Assembly (NCBI GenBank): GCA_030528155.1
Contig: JAUMZL010000004.1
Location: 17,067 to 81,066, forward strand
Source of the DNA: Aerococcus sp.
Lineage (GTDB): Bacteria > Bacillota > Bacilli > Lactobacillales > Aerococcaceae
Reading direction: 5' to 3'
Length of the DNA stretch: 64,000 nucleotides
Part shown: positions 28,798 to 38,220 of the stretch, piece by piece
Layout of the letters: each line of letters begins with the position of its first letter
Position numbering within the stretch: the stretch's first letter is position 1
Program-made: the position numbers and the translations under genes
The notes under the pieces: generated by a model
Database searches by the model: none
What the model was told of the DNA's origin: nothing
What the model saw: only the letters and a program-made list of their open reading frames with translations

Positions 28798-30049
28798 TAG
28801 GCTGTTTTTGATGAACGGGCGGTGAAATAATAGTGAAGCAAGAGGACGAGTCCAAATAAGATAGTGAGGACGTTGAAAAGAATCGCCAGCCTGAGGATAT
28901 GATTGAAGTAAATCGGAATGATCAAGAATAAGACCCCACATAAGGAGTACAATGTCATGATGATGGTGTGAATACCCGCTAAGCGGTCATACCGATAATG
29001 ATCATAGACCATCTTCTCGAATAGATTCCCGGAAATACCAATGACCAAGAAACTAAGGAAGTAGGCAACGATGCGGATCCATAGATTATCCACACAGAAA
29101 ATCAATAATAATCCAGTCCCCGAGATCAAATAGTCGATAGGAAAGAATAAGAAGTAAGGAATCTTGACTTTAGGGGCTAGGAAAGCACCGAGAAAATCAG
29201 CCCCACGCTGAATAGCATAGGTAATGCCGATCCATTTCACATCGTAATTAAAATAGCGAAATATAGCGGAGTAAATTTGAGCATAAAATCCGTCGCGCCA
29301 CTGAGAAAGGCTTCAATCATAATAATATTGGAAACCAATCGTTCAGAGAAGAAATACCCAAAAAACTGACGATACGTCTGACGTTTTGCTGTGGCTTCAG
29401 CGGGAAGTGGTGCAGTAACCTCACTGTCTGGATTGGCTGGCGTTGGGTCATCGCTATCGGTGACGTTCTGCCAGGTCATCTGAATAGTGTAGAAGAAATA
29501 AACACCAAGTAGGAAGAACGGCAAACTGAGATTTAAAATCATGTAGTAACTCATCACGGTTAACAACAGACTGACGACAAAATTACTCAAAATGTCGAGC
29601 GTATTGCTGGCGAAATATTGAATATCTACAGATTGATGAATCAACGACTCTTCGTAATGAAGAATTTGCGGCACGGATCCCAACGTGACCGATTGAAGCA
29701 TGCTATTGGCAATAAAGAAGAGCATGTTTAAACCGCAAACCAAAATCAGTGGAGCCGAGACCCAGAGACAGAGGATCGTGGCCATAACTAGAATGATATG
29801 GACAAGTTGTAATGCGATGAGGAGTGGCTTTTTATTCGTGACTTGGTCGATAAAACGCCCATAGGCAAAGGCGAAGATGGTCGGGATCAGCATCGATAAA
29901 CTGAACAGCGACATATCGGTCACATCGATATGGTAGCGTTCCACAATCGCCAGCACAATGGCTAAAGAGTAGAAACTATCGGCAATATTGAGTGCCGACC
30001 GTCCATAAATTAATTTCTTAAAGTTCGTGGGAAACTGAGTCCATTGCAT
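28797..30049 (-). pseudogene. MFS transporter split by a frameshift
   Basis: Two minus-strand frames make one MFS-like protein. The first (30049-29237, 270 codons) has six N-terminal hydrophobic segments, a hydrophilic centre rich in Pro/Asp/Glu, and the start of the second half. It ends ...LYFAILITM with a stop. The second (to 28797, about 147 codons from a GTG at 29240) supplies the remaining segments. Read in the second frame, the sequence before the GTG continues as FRYFNYDVKWIG, so the natural join is inside the TM7 region, at TATATTTCGCTATTTT (about 29255-29270). Total length, about 410 residues, is normal for MFS. A single indel, a decaying gene, or a sequencing error would explain it. 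Substrate unknown. Confidence 0.75.
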
Positions 30050-30121
30050 AGGTGGTCACGCTCCAATCTAATCTAGCGAGTGTTAGGGCATAGCTAAGGG
30101 ATTAATGGCAGATAATAAATA

Positions 30122-30172
30122 GTGCGCCTATCATTTTTTTGATATATTAGCGCACCAAACTGATATTGTCAA
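30122..30172 (-). promoter_or_regulatory. Promoter and operator-like dyad before the MFS gene
   Basis: On the minus strand TTGACA (30172-30167), a 17-bp spacer and TAATAT (30149-30144). An inverted repeat with GTGCGC/GCGCAC outer arms and TATCA/TGATA inner arms (30122-30155) covers the -10 and start, as expected for a repressor site. The rest of 30050-30395 shows no gene. Confidence 0.6.
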
Positions 30173-30395
30173 TAAATTGACTCAAATAAATAAATTAATC
30201 TCAATTGACTGAATAAAATAGATAGAAATTTATCAAATAAGAAAGGATTAAGGGGAACGGATGATAAGGCAAGAGAATCACTTAGCTATTAAGGTCATTC
30301 ATTTTTTATCATCTGGCCATCTCTGTATCGGACTGGACGATGTTATCTGAACAGAAAACGAGCACTGAGAAACTGCTTTTCCCAGCGCTAGTGGC

Positions 30396-31211
30396 TTAAT
30401 AGTTATCTTGGTCTTTTTTGCGGTAGTAGGCTGTAGCGAAATCGATCAAAGGTTGACTGTCGATGACTTTGACAATGGTTCCCTGCACATCAGCCGTGCG
30501 GATAGCTTGTGGGTGTGCCTGTTCGAAAGCAGCGCCACAATCAGCAAAGTCGTCATACGGTTCCAAGTCTACATTTTGGAAAGCCACCCATTCTTCTTCC
30601 CCACCCTGTTTGATCTTTGCCCATTCCGTTATTGTCGGACGATCAATGAGCGATTCAGCAAGATGCAACAGCGTACACGTCTCATAATCGGTACCCAGAA
30701 AGACGATTTTTCCTTCTTTGGCGACGAATTTCGCCAAGGGACTCGTGGAACCAAAAGGAAGATCAAGCGCATGGTCACTTGTGAGGGCGTAAGCATCTCC
30801 TCCCCAGGCAGCAAAGGAATAAAGCGGGTGGTCACTGCGTACGGTATCCGGCTGTGTGCGGAAGAATTCCGGTGTTTTTCCAATCATATGCACCGGTGTG
30901 GTTTGAGGATCATAGGCGGGCATCGCCTCGCGAATAGTCGCCCACGTCTTAGGGTCTGCCGGTGGGTAGCCCCACTCTTTCGGATCAGAAAAGTCTGACG
31001 TTTGTGTGTTCATCATCACGTTACCTTGTGGGACTGTTTGTTTTAAGGCCACAACGACCCCTTCCTCTCCGCCTGGAATAAAACCGAAAGCACTGAGTTT
31101 GGTATGAACGAAAAGCGTGTCAGTAGCCGTAACCCCTAGTGCTTTTAGCGTTTGTGTGAGATCTTTAGCAGTGGTGACTTTGGTGATTTTTTGTTCGTTC
31201 CAATGAGACAT
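30396..31211 (-). CDS. AAC(3)-family aminoglycoside N-acetyltransferase-like protein
   Basis: A 271-residue protein of the antibiotic N-acetyltransferase (AAC(3)/YokD) family, which uses acetyl-CoA. Family features are FVHTKLSAFGFIPGGEEGVV near the N-terminus, MNTQTSDFSDPKEWG and FGSTSPLAKFVAKEGKIVFLG, and TLLHLAE with the conserved His. I start it at 31211: AAAGG is 8 bp before this ATG and almost touches the one at 31217. It follows apbE by 18 bp and is probably co-transcribed. Many chromosomal members give no resistance, so resistance is only a possibility. Confidence 0.82.
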   Translation of the reverse strand: MSHWNEQKITKVTTAKDLTQTLKALGVTATDTLFVHTKLSAFGFIPGGEEGVVVALKQTVPQGNVMMNTQTSDFSDPKEWGYPPADPKTWATIREAMPAYDPQTTPVHMIGKTPEFFRTQPDTVRSDHPLYSFAAWGGDAYALTSDHALDLPFGSTSPLAKFVAKEGKIVFLGTDYETCTLLHLAESLIDRPTITEWAKIKQGGEEEWVAFQNVDLEPYDDFADCGAAFEQAHPQAIRTADVQGTIVKVIDSQPLIDFATAYYRKKDQDNY

Positions 31212-31229
31212 AGGCATTTCCTTTCACTG

Positions 31230-32147
31230 TTAAATGAGATTATCGGCGTAGTAGAGGTGTTGATTTTTATCGATAATAATACCACTGATGCCGTCTTTGG
31301 CGAGTGCGTTCAAAGCTGCCAGTGCCTCTTTAGCTGAGGAAGTGGCAAATAAGCGCGTGGTCCAGATTTCACAGGTGAGGGATTCTTTCGCAATGATCGA
31401 TATACTAGCGATGTCATTGGCGATGGGGTAGCCGGTGTTGCTGTCAAAGATATGATGATAGGTGCGTCCATCCACTGTGAGTGAGCGTTCATAGATGCCA
31501 GAAGTGACCACCGAACCCGAAGAAATTGCGACAGAAGTGAGCAGGTTGCCACGTGGCTGCGTTGGATTTTGGATACCAATCCGCCACAATCCGTCATCAT
31601 GCTCAGAAGGCCCAAACACTTTCACATTCCCGCCGAGATTGATTAACCCCCTTGTGACGCCTGCTTGTTGCCAAAAATGCGTAATTTCATCGGCAAAATA
31701 ACCTTTCGCAATCGCGCCGAGATCAATTTCCATCCCCGGTTCCATCAATTTCACTGTTTGATGAACGTCGTCGAGTTGGATTTTGTCGGGGCGAATATGC
31801 TGGAGCGCCGCCTGAATAGCTTGTTCACTCGGCACTTGTGCATCTGAAAAACCAATCTTCCACTGTTTGATCAAGGGACCAATCGCGATATTGAGTGCGC
31901 CCTGACTCTCCAGGCTTTTTTGCTTACCGATTTTGATGAGATGATATAAATCTGCTGGGACGTGGATTGCCTCTTTTCCAGCTGCGCGGTTAATCTGCAT
32001 GAGGAGCGACGTTTCATCATTGGCGCTGAATCTGGCGTTGTAGGCATAGAGGCGATTGATTGTCTCTTTGAGAATACGTGCTGCTTCGGGATGTTCGACA
32101 CTACTCGTAATAAACGTTCCCATTAATTGAATGGTTTTTGAAAGCAT
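31230..32147 (-). CDS. apbE: FAD:protein FMN transferase (ApbE family)
   Basis: It attaches FMN from FAD to Thr/Ser of target flavoproteins. It has 305 residues. Motifs are LMGTFITSSV at the start, DLGAIAKGYFADEI, GLINLGGNVKVFG and YHHIFDSNTGYP, the last with the metal-binding region. There is no lipobox or signal peptide, so it looks cytoplasmic, unlike secreted ApbE lipoproteins. AAGGAGG precedes the ATG. No flavoprotein substrate is encoded next to it, so its target is unknown. Confidence 0.9.
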   Translation of the reverse strand: MLSKTIQLMGTFITSSVEHPEAARILKETINRLYAYNARFSANDETSLLMQINRAAGKEAIHVPADLYHLIKIGKQKSLESQGALNIAIGPLIKQWKIGFSDAQVPSEQAIQAALQHIRPDKIQLDDVHQTVKLMEPGMEIDLGAIAKGYFADEITHFWQQAGVTRGLINLGGNVKVFGPSEHDDGLWRIGIQNPTQPRGNLLTSVAISSGSVVTSGIYERSLTVDGRTYHHIFDSNTGYPIANDIASISIIAKESLTCEIWTTRLFATSSAKEALAALNALAKDGISGIIIDKNQHLYYADNLI

Positions 32148-32527
32148 CGTTGCCTCCTTGTTAAAAAATGTTCTTTAGTGATGGAAAGTTCTGGGATTAA
32201 AAGTGGATGGTTACCGGTTCTTCCTTTGCGAAGTCATCTTATCTCATTTTATCACAAGGCTGTACAGGTTATCGATTTTTACTGTTCTGGTACTATACCA
32301 TCGCTTTTAGAAATGGATCACATAGAACGAGAAGAATAGAAATTTTTATTTTGAATGATATAGATAGAGCGACTTATCGATAAAGGAATCTTTTCTTTTT
32401 TATATCAATCATAAAATCTTTCAAATAAGATTTTTCTAACAAAAATGCATTTTTCTATAGCTTATGGCAAGTAATAACAGTAAAATAATAGAGAATTGTA
32501 AAAACAAATTAGAAAGTAGGAGATGAA
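32148..32527. other. AT-rich divergent region apbE/permease
   Basis: No gene is seen in 380 bp. It must hold the promoters of apbE (minus) and the permease (plus); I found -10-like sequences but no convincing -35/-10 pair. Confidence 0.3.
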
Positions 32528-33973
32528 ATGGATCTACAGCAGGAAAAAAATAAACGCCAACTCCTCAATTGGTATAATTTGGCGTTTATGGCCTTTGCTA
32601 CAGTGTGGGGTTTCGGGAATGCTGTGAATGGGTACGTGTACTTTAATGGGGTACAGGTCATTTTCAGTTGGATTCTCATGTTTGCTCTGTACTTCATCCC
32701 TTATGCCTTGATGGTTGGGGAATTGGGGTCAACCTTCCAGGATGCTGGGGGTGGTGTGAGTTCTTGGATTGAAGGAACTATGACTGCCAAACTGGCATAC
32801 TACGCTGGATGGACTTATTGGGTCGTGCATATGCCATACATTGCTTCCAAAGCAACTGGGGGATTGAAAGCACTCAGTTGGGTGGTTTTCCAGAACTCAT
32901 CGTTCTATGACAACATGGACATCCGTCTGATTCAGATGGTGACGTTGGTTGTGTTCTTATTCTTTGCTTGGGTGGCCTCCCGCGGGTTGAACCCACTCAA
33001 GACATTAGCCACATTGGCGGGTAGTTCGATGTTTGTAATGGGGTTATTGTACATTGTGATGATGATTGCTGCACCGGCAATTAATCCTACTGCCCATTAT
33101 CAAACGATTGATTGGAGCTGGAATAACCTTATTCCTAAATTTGACTTGCAATATTTAACCTCGCTCTCTATCTTAGTCTTTGCGGTTGGTGGGTGTGAAA
33201 AGATCTCGCCATATGTTAACAAGATGAAGAACCCAGCAAAAGAATTTCCACGTGGGATGATCTTCCTTGCCGTAATGGTTGTTTTCTCAGCCATTATGGG
33301 AACAATCGCTTTGGGAATGATGTTTGATGTTAATGATGTCAATGCGCATTTTGACTCCTATGTGGCTAATGGGGCATACTGGGCCTTCCAACGTTTGGGT
33401 GAATACTACCATTTGGGTAATACATTCGTTGTGATTTACGCCCTCTGTAACTTGATCGGCCAATTGTCAGTATTGGTTATCTCTATTGATGCGCCATTGC
33501 GTATGTTATTGGATAGCGAAATTTCGCGTGAATTTGTACCACATGGATTGCTCAAGAAGAACGACAAAGGGGCATATGTCAACGGGATTTGGTTGATTGT
33601 CGCTATTGTTAGTCCACTGATTATCTTGCCTATGTTTGGTATCGGCAACGTAACGGCAGTATTGCGTTTCCTCACGCAGTTGAATGCGGTCTGCATGCCA
33701 CTCCGTTATCTCTGGGTGTTCTTAGCTTACATTGCATTGAAATCGCAACAACATCGTTACCAATCGGATTATCAATTCATCAAGAGCCAAGGCCTCGGTA
33801 AAATTGCCGGGTACTGGTGCTTCCTTGTGACGGCAGCCTGCTGCATGCTAGGGATGTTCAAAGGCTCACCATTTGAAATCGGGTTGAATATCTTGACGCC
33901 TATTGTTTTGGTTGGTTTAGGAGTGATCTTACCGAAGATCGCTGAAAAACAGAAAGCAGCCAATACCCTTTAA
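32528..33973 (+). CDS. APC-superfamily amino acid permease
   Basis: A 481-residue membrane transporter with about 12 hydrophobic segments. TM1 reads FMAFATVWGFGNAVNGY, the form seen in the YjeM/glutamate-GABA antiporter-like branch of APC transporters. PYVNKMKNPAKEFPRG in the central loop is a typical APC feature. TAGGAG precedes the ATG. It is monocistronic: divergent promoters on one side and a long terminator on the other. Substrate cannot be told. Confidence 0.85.
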   Translation: MDLQQEKNKRQLLNWYNLAFMAFATVWGFGNAVNGYVYFNGVQVIFSWILMFALYFIPYALMVGELGSTFQDAGGGVSSWIEGTMTAKLAYYAGWTYWVVHMPYIASKATGGLKALSWVVFQNSSFYDNMDIRLIQMVTLVVFLFFAWVASRGLNPLKTLATLAGSSMFVMGLLYIVMMIAAPAINPTAHYQTIDWSWNNLIPKFDLQYLTSLSILVFAVGGCEKISPYVNKMKNPAKEFPRGMIFLAVMVVFSAIMGTIALGMMFDVNDVNAHFDSYVANGAYWAFQRLGEYYHLGNTFVVIYALCNLIGQLSVLVISIDAPLRMLLDSEISREFVPHGLLKKNDKGAYVNGIWLIVAIVSPLIILPMFGIGNVTAVLRFLTQLNAVCMPLRYLWVFLAYIALKSQQHRYQSDYQFIKSQGLGKIAGYWCFLVTAACCMLGMFKGSPFEIGLNILTPIVLVGLGVILPKIAEKQKAANTL

Positions 33974-33988
33974 TAAATTATGATAAAT

Positions 33989-34066
33989 AAAAACCGTCAT
34001 CACGCTTGTGGTAGGCGCCCCGATGAGTAAACAAGGGGCACTTCCCTTTTGTGATGGCGGTTTTTT
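33989..34066 (+). terminator. Long branched terminator
   Basis: AAACCGTCATCAC (from about 33991) pairs with GTGATGGCGGTTT (34051-34063), one G-U pair, followed by TTT. An inner GCGCCCC/GGGGC stem lies between them. It is larger than a normal terminator; A-runs on the far side could serve the convergent kinase gene. Confidence 0.75.
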
Positions 34067-34076
34067 GTCGATCGAT

Positions 34077-34973
34077 TTACCAACGGATTTCGATTTGAAA
34101 GGTGGTTTTGGTCGGCATAGAAGCAGTCAATGTATGTCCCAACTGCAAGCAGAGTTCATGGGCGATCGCTAAACCGAGACCAGAATGATCCTGGTTGCGC
34201 TCTGTTGTCCCCGTATAATGACGATCAAAAATACGTTCTAGGTCAATCTTTTCAGTGGGCGCGATAGCATTAGTGAAACGCGTGACGGCTTGTCCCTCTT
34301 CGAGTTGATGAGTGATACTGACATTTCCACTGCCATGGTTGGCGATATTAATAATGAGATTAGTCAACAGACGATCCACTGCGGCAGCGTTTGTTAAGAC
34401 GGGTGGAGTGGGTTCGATCGTCATTGTTTCAATAGTAATGGGGGCCGCTTGTAATAATGGATAGTGGCTGGCGAGCACATTTTGTAATTCGCGTTCAATC
34501 GGCAAAGGTTCGGTGGCGAGATCAAGGGTATGATTCTCCAATTTCGAAAGATAGAAGAGGTCTTGAATGAGTGTTTTTAAGCGATCGGCCCGCTTGATAG
34601 CGTAGTTGAGGTGGGCTTCGGCCTCAGCGGTATGGGATTCTTCAGCTTGAATGAGTTCTAAATAACCAATGATCGCTGTCAGGGGTGTTCGTAAATCATG
34701 TGAAATATTACCGAGATCCTGGCGCAGCCGCTCAAAATGCTGCTCCTCTAATACTTGTTGCGTTTGAACATGATGATAGATGACATTAAAGGCTGCCATC
34801 AAGGGTTCCAATCCAGTGTGCTGGTGCTGTGTCACCAACAAGTGTTGCGATGGGAATTTTTCACTATGTTTCAGTTGGTTCTCTAGGTGCTTCACTTCTC
34901 CTTTCACTTGTTGGTAATGCCACAGATAACCAATCATAATACCAATGATGCCACCAATAACTAACTCGATCAT
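34077..34973 (-). CDS. Sensor histidine kinase
   Basis: A membrane-bound kinase of a two-component system; 298 residues. One N-terminal hydrophobic segment (about 3-20), no extracellular sensor domain, a coiled stretch, then the dimerisation box NISHDLRTPLT with phospho-acceptor His92. The ATPase domain has the N-box LTNLIINIANHG and G-box HSGLGLAIAHE. The short sensor part suggests it senses within the membrane or through a partner. The neighbouring ABC-2 transporter may be that partner, as in bacitracin-type modules. Its response regulator gene lies on the same strand beyond the ABC genes. Confidence 0.9.
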   Translation of the reverse strand: MIELVIGGIIGIMIGYLWHYQQVKGEVKHLENQLKHSEKFPSQHLLVTQHQHTGLEPLMAAFNVIYHHVQTQQVLEEQHFERLRQDLGNISHDLRTPLTAIIGYLELIQAEESHTAEAEAHLNYAIKRADRLKTLIQDLFYLSKLENHTLDLATEPLPIERELQNVLASHYPLLQAAPITIETMTIEPTPPVLTNAAAVDRLLTNLIINIANHGSGNVSITHQLEEGQAVTRFTNAIAPTEKIDLERIFDRHYTGTTERNQDHSGLGLAIAHELCLQLGHTLTASMPTKTTFQIEIRW

Positions 34974-35007
34974 CGCACTTCCCCCTTTGTTTCTCTCCTT
35001 ATTATAA

Positions 35008-35042
35008 CGAAAAACGGCGAGAAGATGGGACTACTCGCCATT
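35008..35042 (-). terminator. Partial terminator between ABC permease and kinase
   Basis: On the minus strand AATGGCGAG pairs with CTCGCCGTT (one mismatch), followed by TTT. A TATAAT just after it may be a separate -10 for the kinase gene. Confidence 0.6.
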
Positions 35043-35051
35043 AGATAATGA

Positions 35052-35828
35052 TTAACGAATTTCTTTTTGTTTGAAGCCGATCCACCCGATGAAGAGAAAA
35101 GCGATGCTCCAGAGAATCATGAGCATAGGAGCAAGGTTATGGTCATGGTAGAGTAAAGGCTGATCGGGCGATAGATTATAGAATAGATAAGGTAATAACT
35201 TCTCAAAAAAGTTAGGGAGGAAACGAGAGAATAAAATATTCACCAACCCACCCCCAAATATGATCAGTAGATAAGGGAGGAAGACCGCCCACGTTTCCTT
35301 ATGTAGATTGAAGAGAAAAGCATTCGCTAAGCTGGCCAGCATCGCCCACCATAAGAACAGTTCGCCTGCGGTCATTACCGTCTGGGTAAAATCAGTGAAG
35401 AGCGAAACAGGCTGTTTTGCGATCAATGAGATGACGAGAATGATTGCCCAGTAAATAAGATTGGTGAATACCCCGGCACAAAGCATAGTGAACCATTTGG
35501 AAAAGTAAATGGCTAAACGGGATTGCCCTGTAGCAATGAGATTGATGATCGTTCGATTGCTGTTCTCACTGTGATAAACCAGATAGGTGAGATAGAAGAT
35601 AATAATCATTATCCCTTCAGAACTTAACATCTCGTAGCTGATACCAATCGGTGTAGGCATGGGGTTAGGTGTTGTAATTTCTAGGCCAGGGATAGTGGTT
35701 GCCCATTTAATAAAGGTGGGTAGATAACCAATCATTAAGGCGCCTAGTATTCCAAACAGAATAAAAAAGACACGAAATGCTCGACTCCAATATAATTGAT
35801 GACATTCTGCTTTAATGAGTCGTCCCAT
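35052..35828 (-). CDS. ABC-2-type transporter permease
   Basis: A membrane subunit with six predicted hydrophobic segments; 258 residues from the ATG at 35828. That start is chosen because AGAAAGG is 9 bp upstream; an ATG three codons earlier overlaps the end of the ATPase gene and is too close to the ribosome site. It is of the ABC-2/BcrB-like type (N-terminal GRLIKAECHQLYW, a short cytoplasmic start). It pairs with the ATPase just upstream. Possible roles are antimicrobial peptide or lipid export; unproven. Confidence 0.82.
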   Translation of the reverse strand: MGRLIKAECHQLYWSRAFRVFFILFGILGALMIGYLPTFIKWATTIPGLEITTPNPMPTPIGISYEMLSSEGIMIIIFYLTYLVYHSENSNRTIINLIATGQSRLAIYFSKWFTMLCAGVFTNLIYWAIILVISLIAKQPVSLFTDFTQTVMTAGELFLWWAMLASLANAFLFNLHKETWAVFLPYLLIIFGGGLVNILFSRFLPNFFEKLLPYLFYNLSPDQPLLYHDHNLAPMLMILWSIAFLFIGWIGFKQKEIR

Positions 35829-35833
35829 TGTAA

Positions 35834-36763
35834 TCATCCTTTCTTGGTGGGTGTTTCAACCAACTGAATAAATAAATCTTCCAGCTGGCGTTGGTGGACA
35901 GTCAGTTCGCTTACCATGACGTTATTGGTCACTAACGCTTGATTAATCACTTCAGGCGGAATAGAGAGGTCGAAACAGCGCAGCTGCCCTTTTTCATCCA
36001 CTTCATAAGCGGTCGTATGTAATTTTTCTTCCAGAATGGTAGCAGCTTTTTGAACCTGATCGACACGGAGAAAGTAGAAATCCTGTGTCATTGTCGCTAA
36101 TTCTGCTTTGGAGAATTCCTTTAACTTTTGACCGTGATTCATGATCACAAAACGATCGCACACCTCCTCCAGTTCACTGAGGATATGGGATGAAATGAGG
36201 AGGGTCGCGCCTAGATCATGGGCCAGATAGTGGAACAATTGACGTAATTCGCGGATAGCCTTAGGATCGAGTCCATTGATGGGCTCATCAAAAATCAATA
36301 AGTCGGGACGGTGCAGGAGCGACTGTGCGATCGCTAGCCGCTGTTTCATCCCAAGTGAGAAATTCTTCACTGGCTTTTTCCCAGTATGGCTGAGTTCTAA
36401 TTGTTCAAGGAGTTCGTCAACTCGATTGGTATCTACCACCCCACGTTGCCAGCGGAAAATAGCTAAATTCTGTCGCGCTGAGAGTTCTGGATAGAAGGCA
36501 GGGTCTTCGATGATAGCTCCCACGTACTTCCGGGCCGACTGTAGTTCTTTTTTGGTTGTGGCATTAAATAGGCGCACTTGGCCCTCATAATTAGGGGTCA
36601 GTCCTGTCAAAATTTTGAACAAAGTCGTCTTTCCTGCCCCATTTGGCCCAGCAATGCCGATAATTTCGCCAGGTTTGACGGAGAGATTGAAATGATTCAA
36701 TGCCATTTGTTCCCCATAGCGCTTGGTGAGGTCAGTGACTGTGAGTACGGGTGTTTGGTTCAT
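35834..36763 (-). CDS. ABC transporter ATPase, BcrA-like
   Basis: An ATPase subunit, about 309 residues. Walker A GPNGAGKTTLFKIL, signature FSLGMKQRLAIAQSL, Walker B LLIFDEPINGLDP and switch His in LLISSHILSELE are all intact. The C-terminal 90 residues are the regulatory extension common in BcrA/NatA types. The start at 36763 follows AGAAAGGATGATAATA, the same arrangement as at the permease gene. It lies in a gene set of regulator, ATPase, permease and kinase, like antibiotic-sensing modules. Confidence 0.9.
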   Translation of the reverse strand: MNQTPVLTVTDLTKRYGEQMALNHFNLSVKPGEIIGIAGPNGAGKTTLFKILTGLTPNYEGQVRLFNATTKKELQSARKYVGAIIEDPAFYPELSARQNLAIFRWQRGVVDTNRVDELLEQLELSHTGKKPVKNFSLGMKQRLAIAQSLLHRPDLLIFDEPINGLDPKAIRELRQLFHYLAHDLGATLLISSHILSELEEVCDRFVIMNHGQKLKEFSKAELATMTQDFYFLRVDQVQKAATILEEKLHTTAYEVDEKGQLRCFDLSIPPEVINQALVTNNVMVSELTVHQRQLEDLFIQLVETPTKKG

Positions 36764-36936
36764 TATTATCATCCTTTCTTTATGAGTGGTTTAATTTCTT
36801 ATAAAACAAAGTAGAGGAAAAGTAACTCCCTCCTAAATGATAGAACATTAGCTACTAGAAACTTGAGCTGTCTTTATTTAGCAGTATACCGATAGCGCGT
36901 AAAGGAGTCCTTAGTAAATAATAAAGAAGACATAAA

Positions 36937-36964
36937 GAAAACTGCAGACCGAAATCTGCAGTTG
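36937..36964 (-). terminator. Terminator after the response regulator gene
   Basis: On the minus strand AACTGCAGA pairs with TCTGCAGTT, followed by TTCTTT. The ABC operon then needs its own promoter in the 200 bp downstream. Confidence 0.75.
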
Positions 36965-36989
36965 GTGGCTGGAGTAGCAAAAAATAGGA

Positions 36990-37670
36990 CTAGGCGAGTT
37001 TAAAACCAATGCCCCAGACTGTTTCAATGTAAGGATGGGTATCATCCAACGTCGCAATTTTTTTACGCAGGTTGGAAACATGGACGTTAATAGCATTGTC
37101 TTCTACATAATGTTGATCCCCCCAGATATGTTGATAGATCTGTTCACGCGTGAAGACTTGATGCGGATGTTCGAGGAGCAACATGAGAATATCAAACTCA
37201 GTATTGGTCAATTTCAGCGTTTGATGATGGATGGTCGCCGTATGTTCATTAGGGTTCACTTGTAAGGCTTGATAGGTAAGCATTTTTGTTGGCGTAGCCG
37301 TATTTTTTTGATAGCGGCGCAACACACTTTCGATGCGAGCTTTTAGTTCCTGTTGATGAAATGGTTTGGTGAGATAATCGTCAGCACCGAGATGCAGCAG
37401 CTGCACCTTATCCTCCAATTCACTGCGCGCACTTAAGACAATGACCCCACCGTGATGTTTGGCTTGGCTTCTTTCGAGTACCTCTTCGCCACTTAGACCA
37501 GGAAGCATCAGATCGAGCAGAATGAGGTCAAAAGCCTGCTGTTCGAGTTGAAGGAGTGCTTCCGATCCCGAGTACGCACTCACTACTTCATACTCAGGGA
37601 TGACACTTAACATTTGCATGAGAATACGATTGGTATCCTTATCATCTTCCACAATGAGAAGCTTCGGCAT
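36990..37670 (-). CDS. OmpR-family response regulator
   Basis: A two-domain transcription factor; 226 residues. The receiver domain has the acidic pocket VEDD, phospho-acceptor Asp53 in LLDLMLPG, and Lys in YLTKPF. The C-terminal winged helix shows the usual TREQIYQHIWG and HVSNLRKKI elements. Its likely partner is the histidine kinase at 34077-34973, which is separated from it by the ABC genes. An extended -10 (TGCTATGAT) lies at about 37709-37717 on the minus strand. Confidence 0.92.
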   Translation of the reverse strand: MPKLLIVEDDKDTNRILMQMLSVIPEYEVVSAYSGSEALLQLEQQAFDLILLDLMLPGLSGEEVLERSQAKHHGGVIVLSARSELEDKVQLLHLGADDYLTKPFHQQELKARIESVLRRYQKNTATPTKMLTYQALQVNPNEHTATIHHQTLKLTNTEFDILMLLLEHPHQVFTREQIYQHIWGDQHYVEDNAINVHVSNLRKKIATLDDTHPYIETVWGIGFKLA

Positions 37671-38220
37671 AAAACTGCGCCTCCTTTTGACAAATTAAAC
37701 ACAAGGTTATCATAGCATGTTTCCTTAGTAGATGCGCTCAAGGTTTTTCATACAGTATGAGCCGCTAGTGAACAAGGAAAATAGAATTGAGAGATTTTTA
37801 GCATACCAACCGTCGATTCATACGCTAACACTAAGGCCCTCTGGCTATTCAGTGTTGATCGGCACCAAAAAAGGGGGGATTTTTTCAGGAATCAGCCATT
37901 TTAGTAGGAGGAGACCGGAGTGATACCAAAAACATTCACACATTGATCATACAAATATCGTGAGGATGCAAAAAAATTATCAACGACAATCATTAAATGT
38001 TCAAATCTATGTTCTATAGTTATCCCATACCAATCATTATTCTCTATTCTTTCTTCTCCCCCGACTAGAAAGACCATAAGCAGTGGGCAGGCGGCCAACT
38101 GCTTTTTTTGTGCCTTCATTCCCCCGCTATTTTCGCATCGTTTGTTAAAAATAGATATGCTATACTGAGAGCAGTATTTAGAAAATTTTCACTTTTTCTT
38201 ATAAAAGGGAGGGAAAGAAA
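37671..38220. other. 550-bp gap with an orphan terminator
   Basis: No convincing gene. A terminator lies at 38078-38109 on the plus strand (AAGCAGT/ACTGCTT then T7), although no gene precedes it on that strand, so a small RNA or tiny ORF may end there. An extended -10, TGCTATACT (38158-38166), is a likely promoter element for the next ABC gene. Confidence 0.45.
38078..38109 (+). terminator. Orphan intrinsic terminator
   Basis: AAGCAGT and ACTGCTT form the stem, followed by seven T. It is upstream of, not after, the ABC ATPase gene. Confidence 0.7.

Noticed and set aside
37951-38004. 17-codon ORF MQKNYQRQSLNVQIYVL
   Set aside because: GAGG directly abuts the ATG and the peptide has no features; kept only as background to the orphan terminator.
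37901-38119. 72-codon minus-strand ORF in the gap before the NatA-like gene
   Set aside because: No ribosome site, it runs through the orphan terminator, and the product looks unlike a protein.
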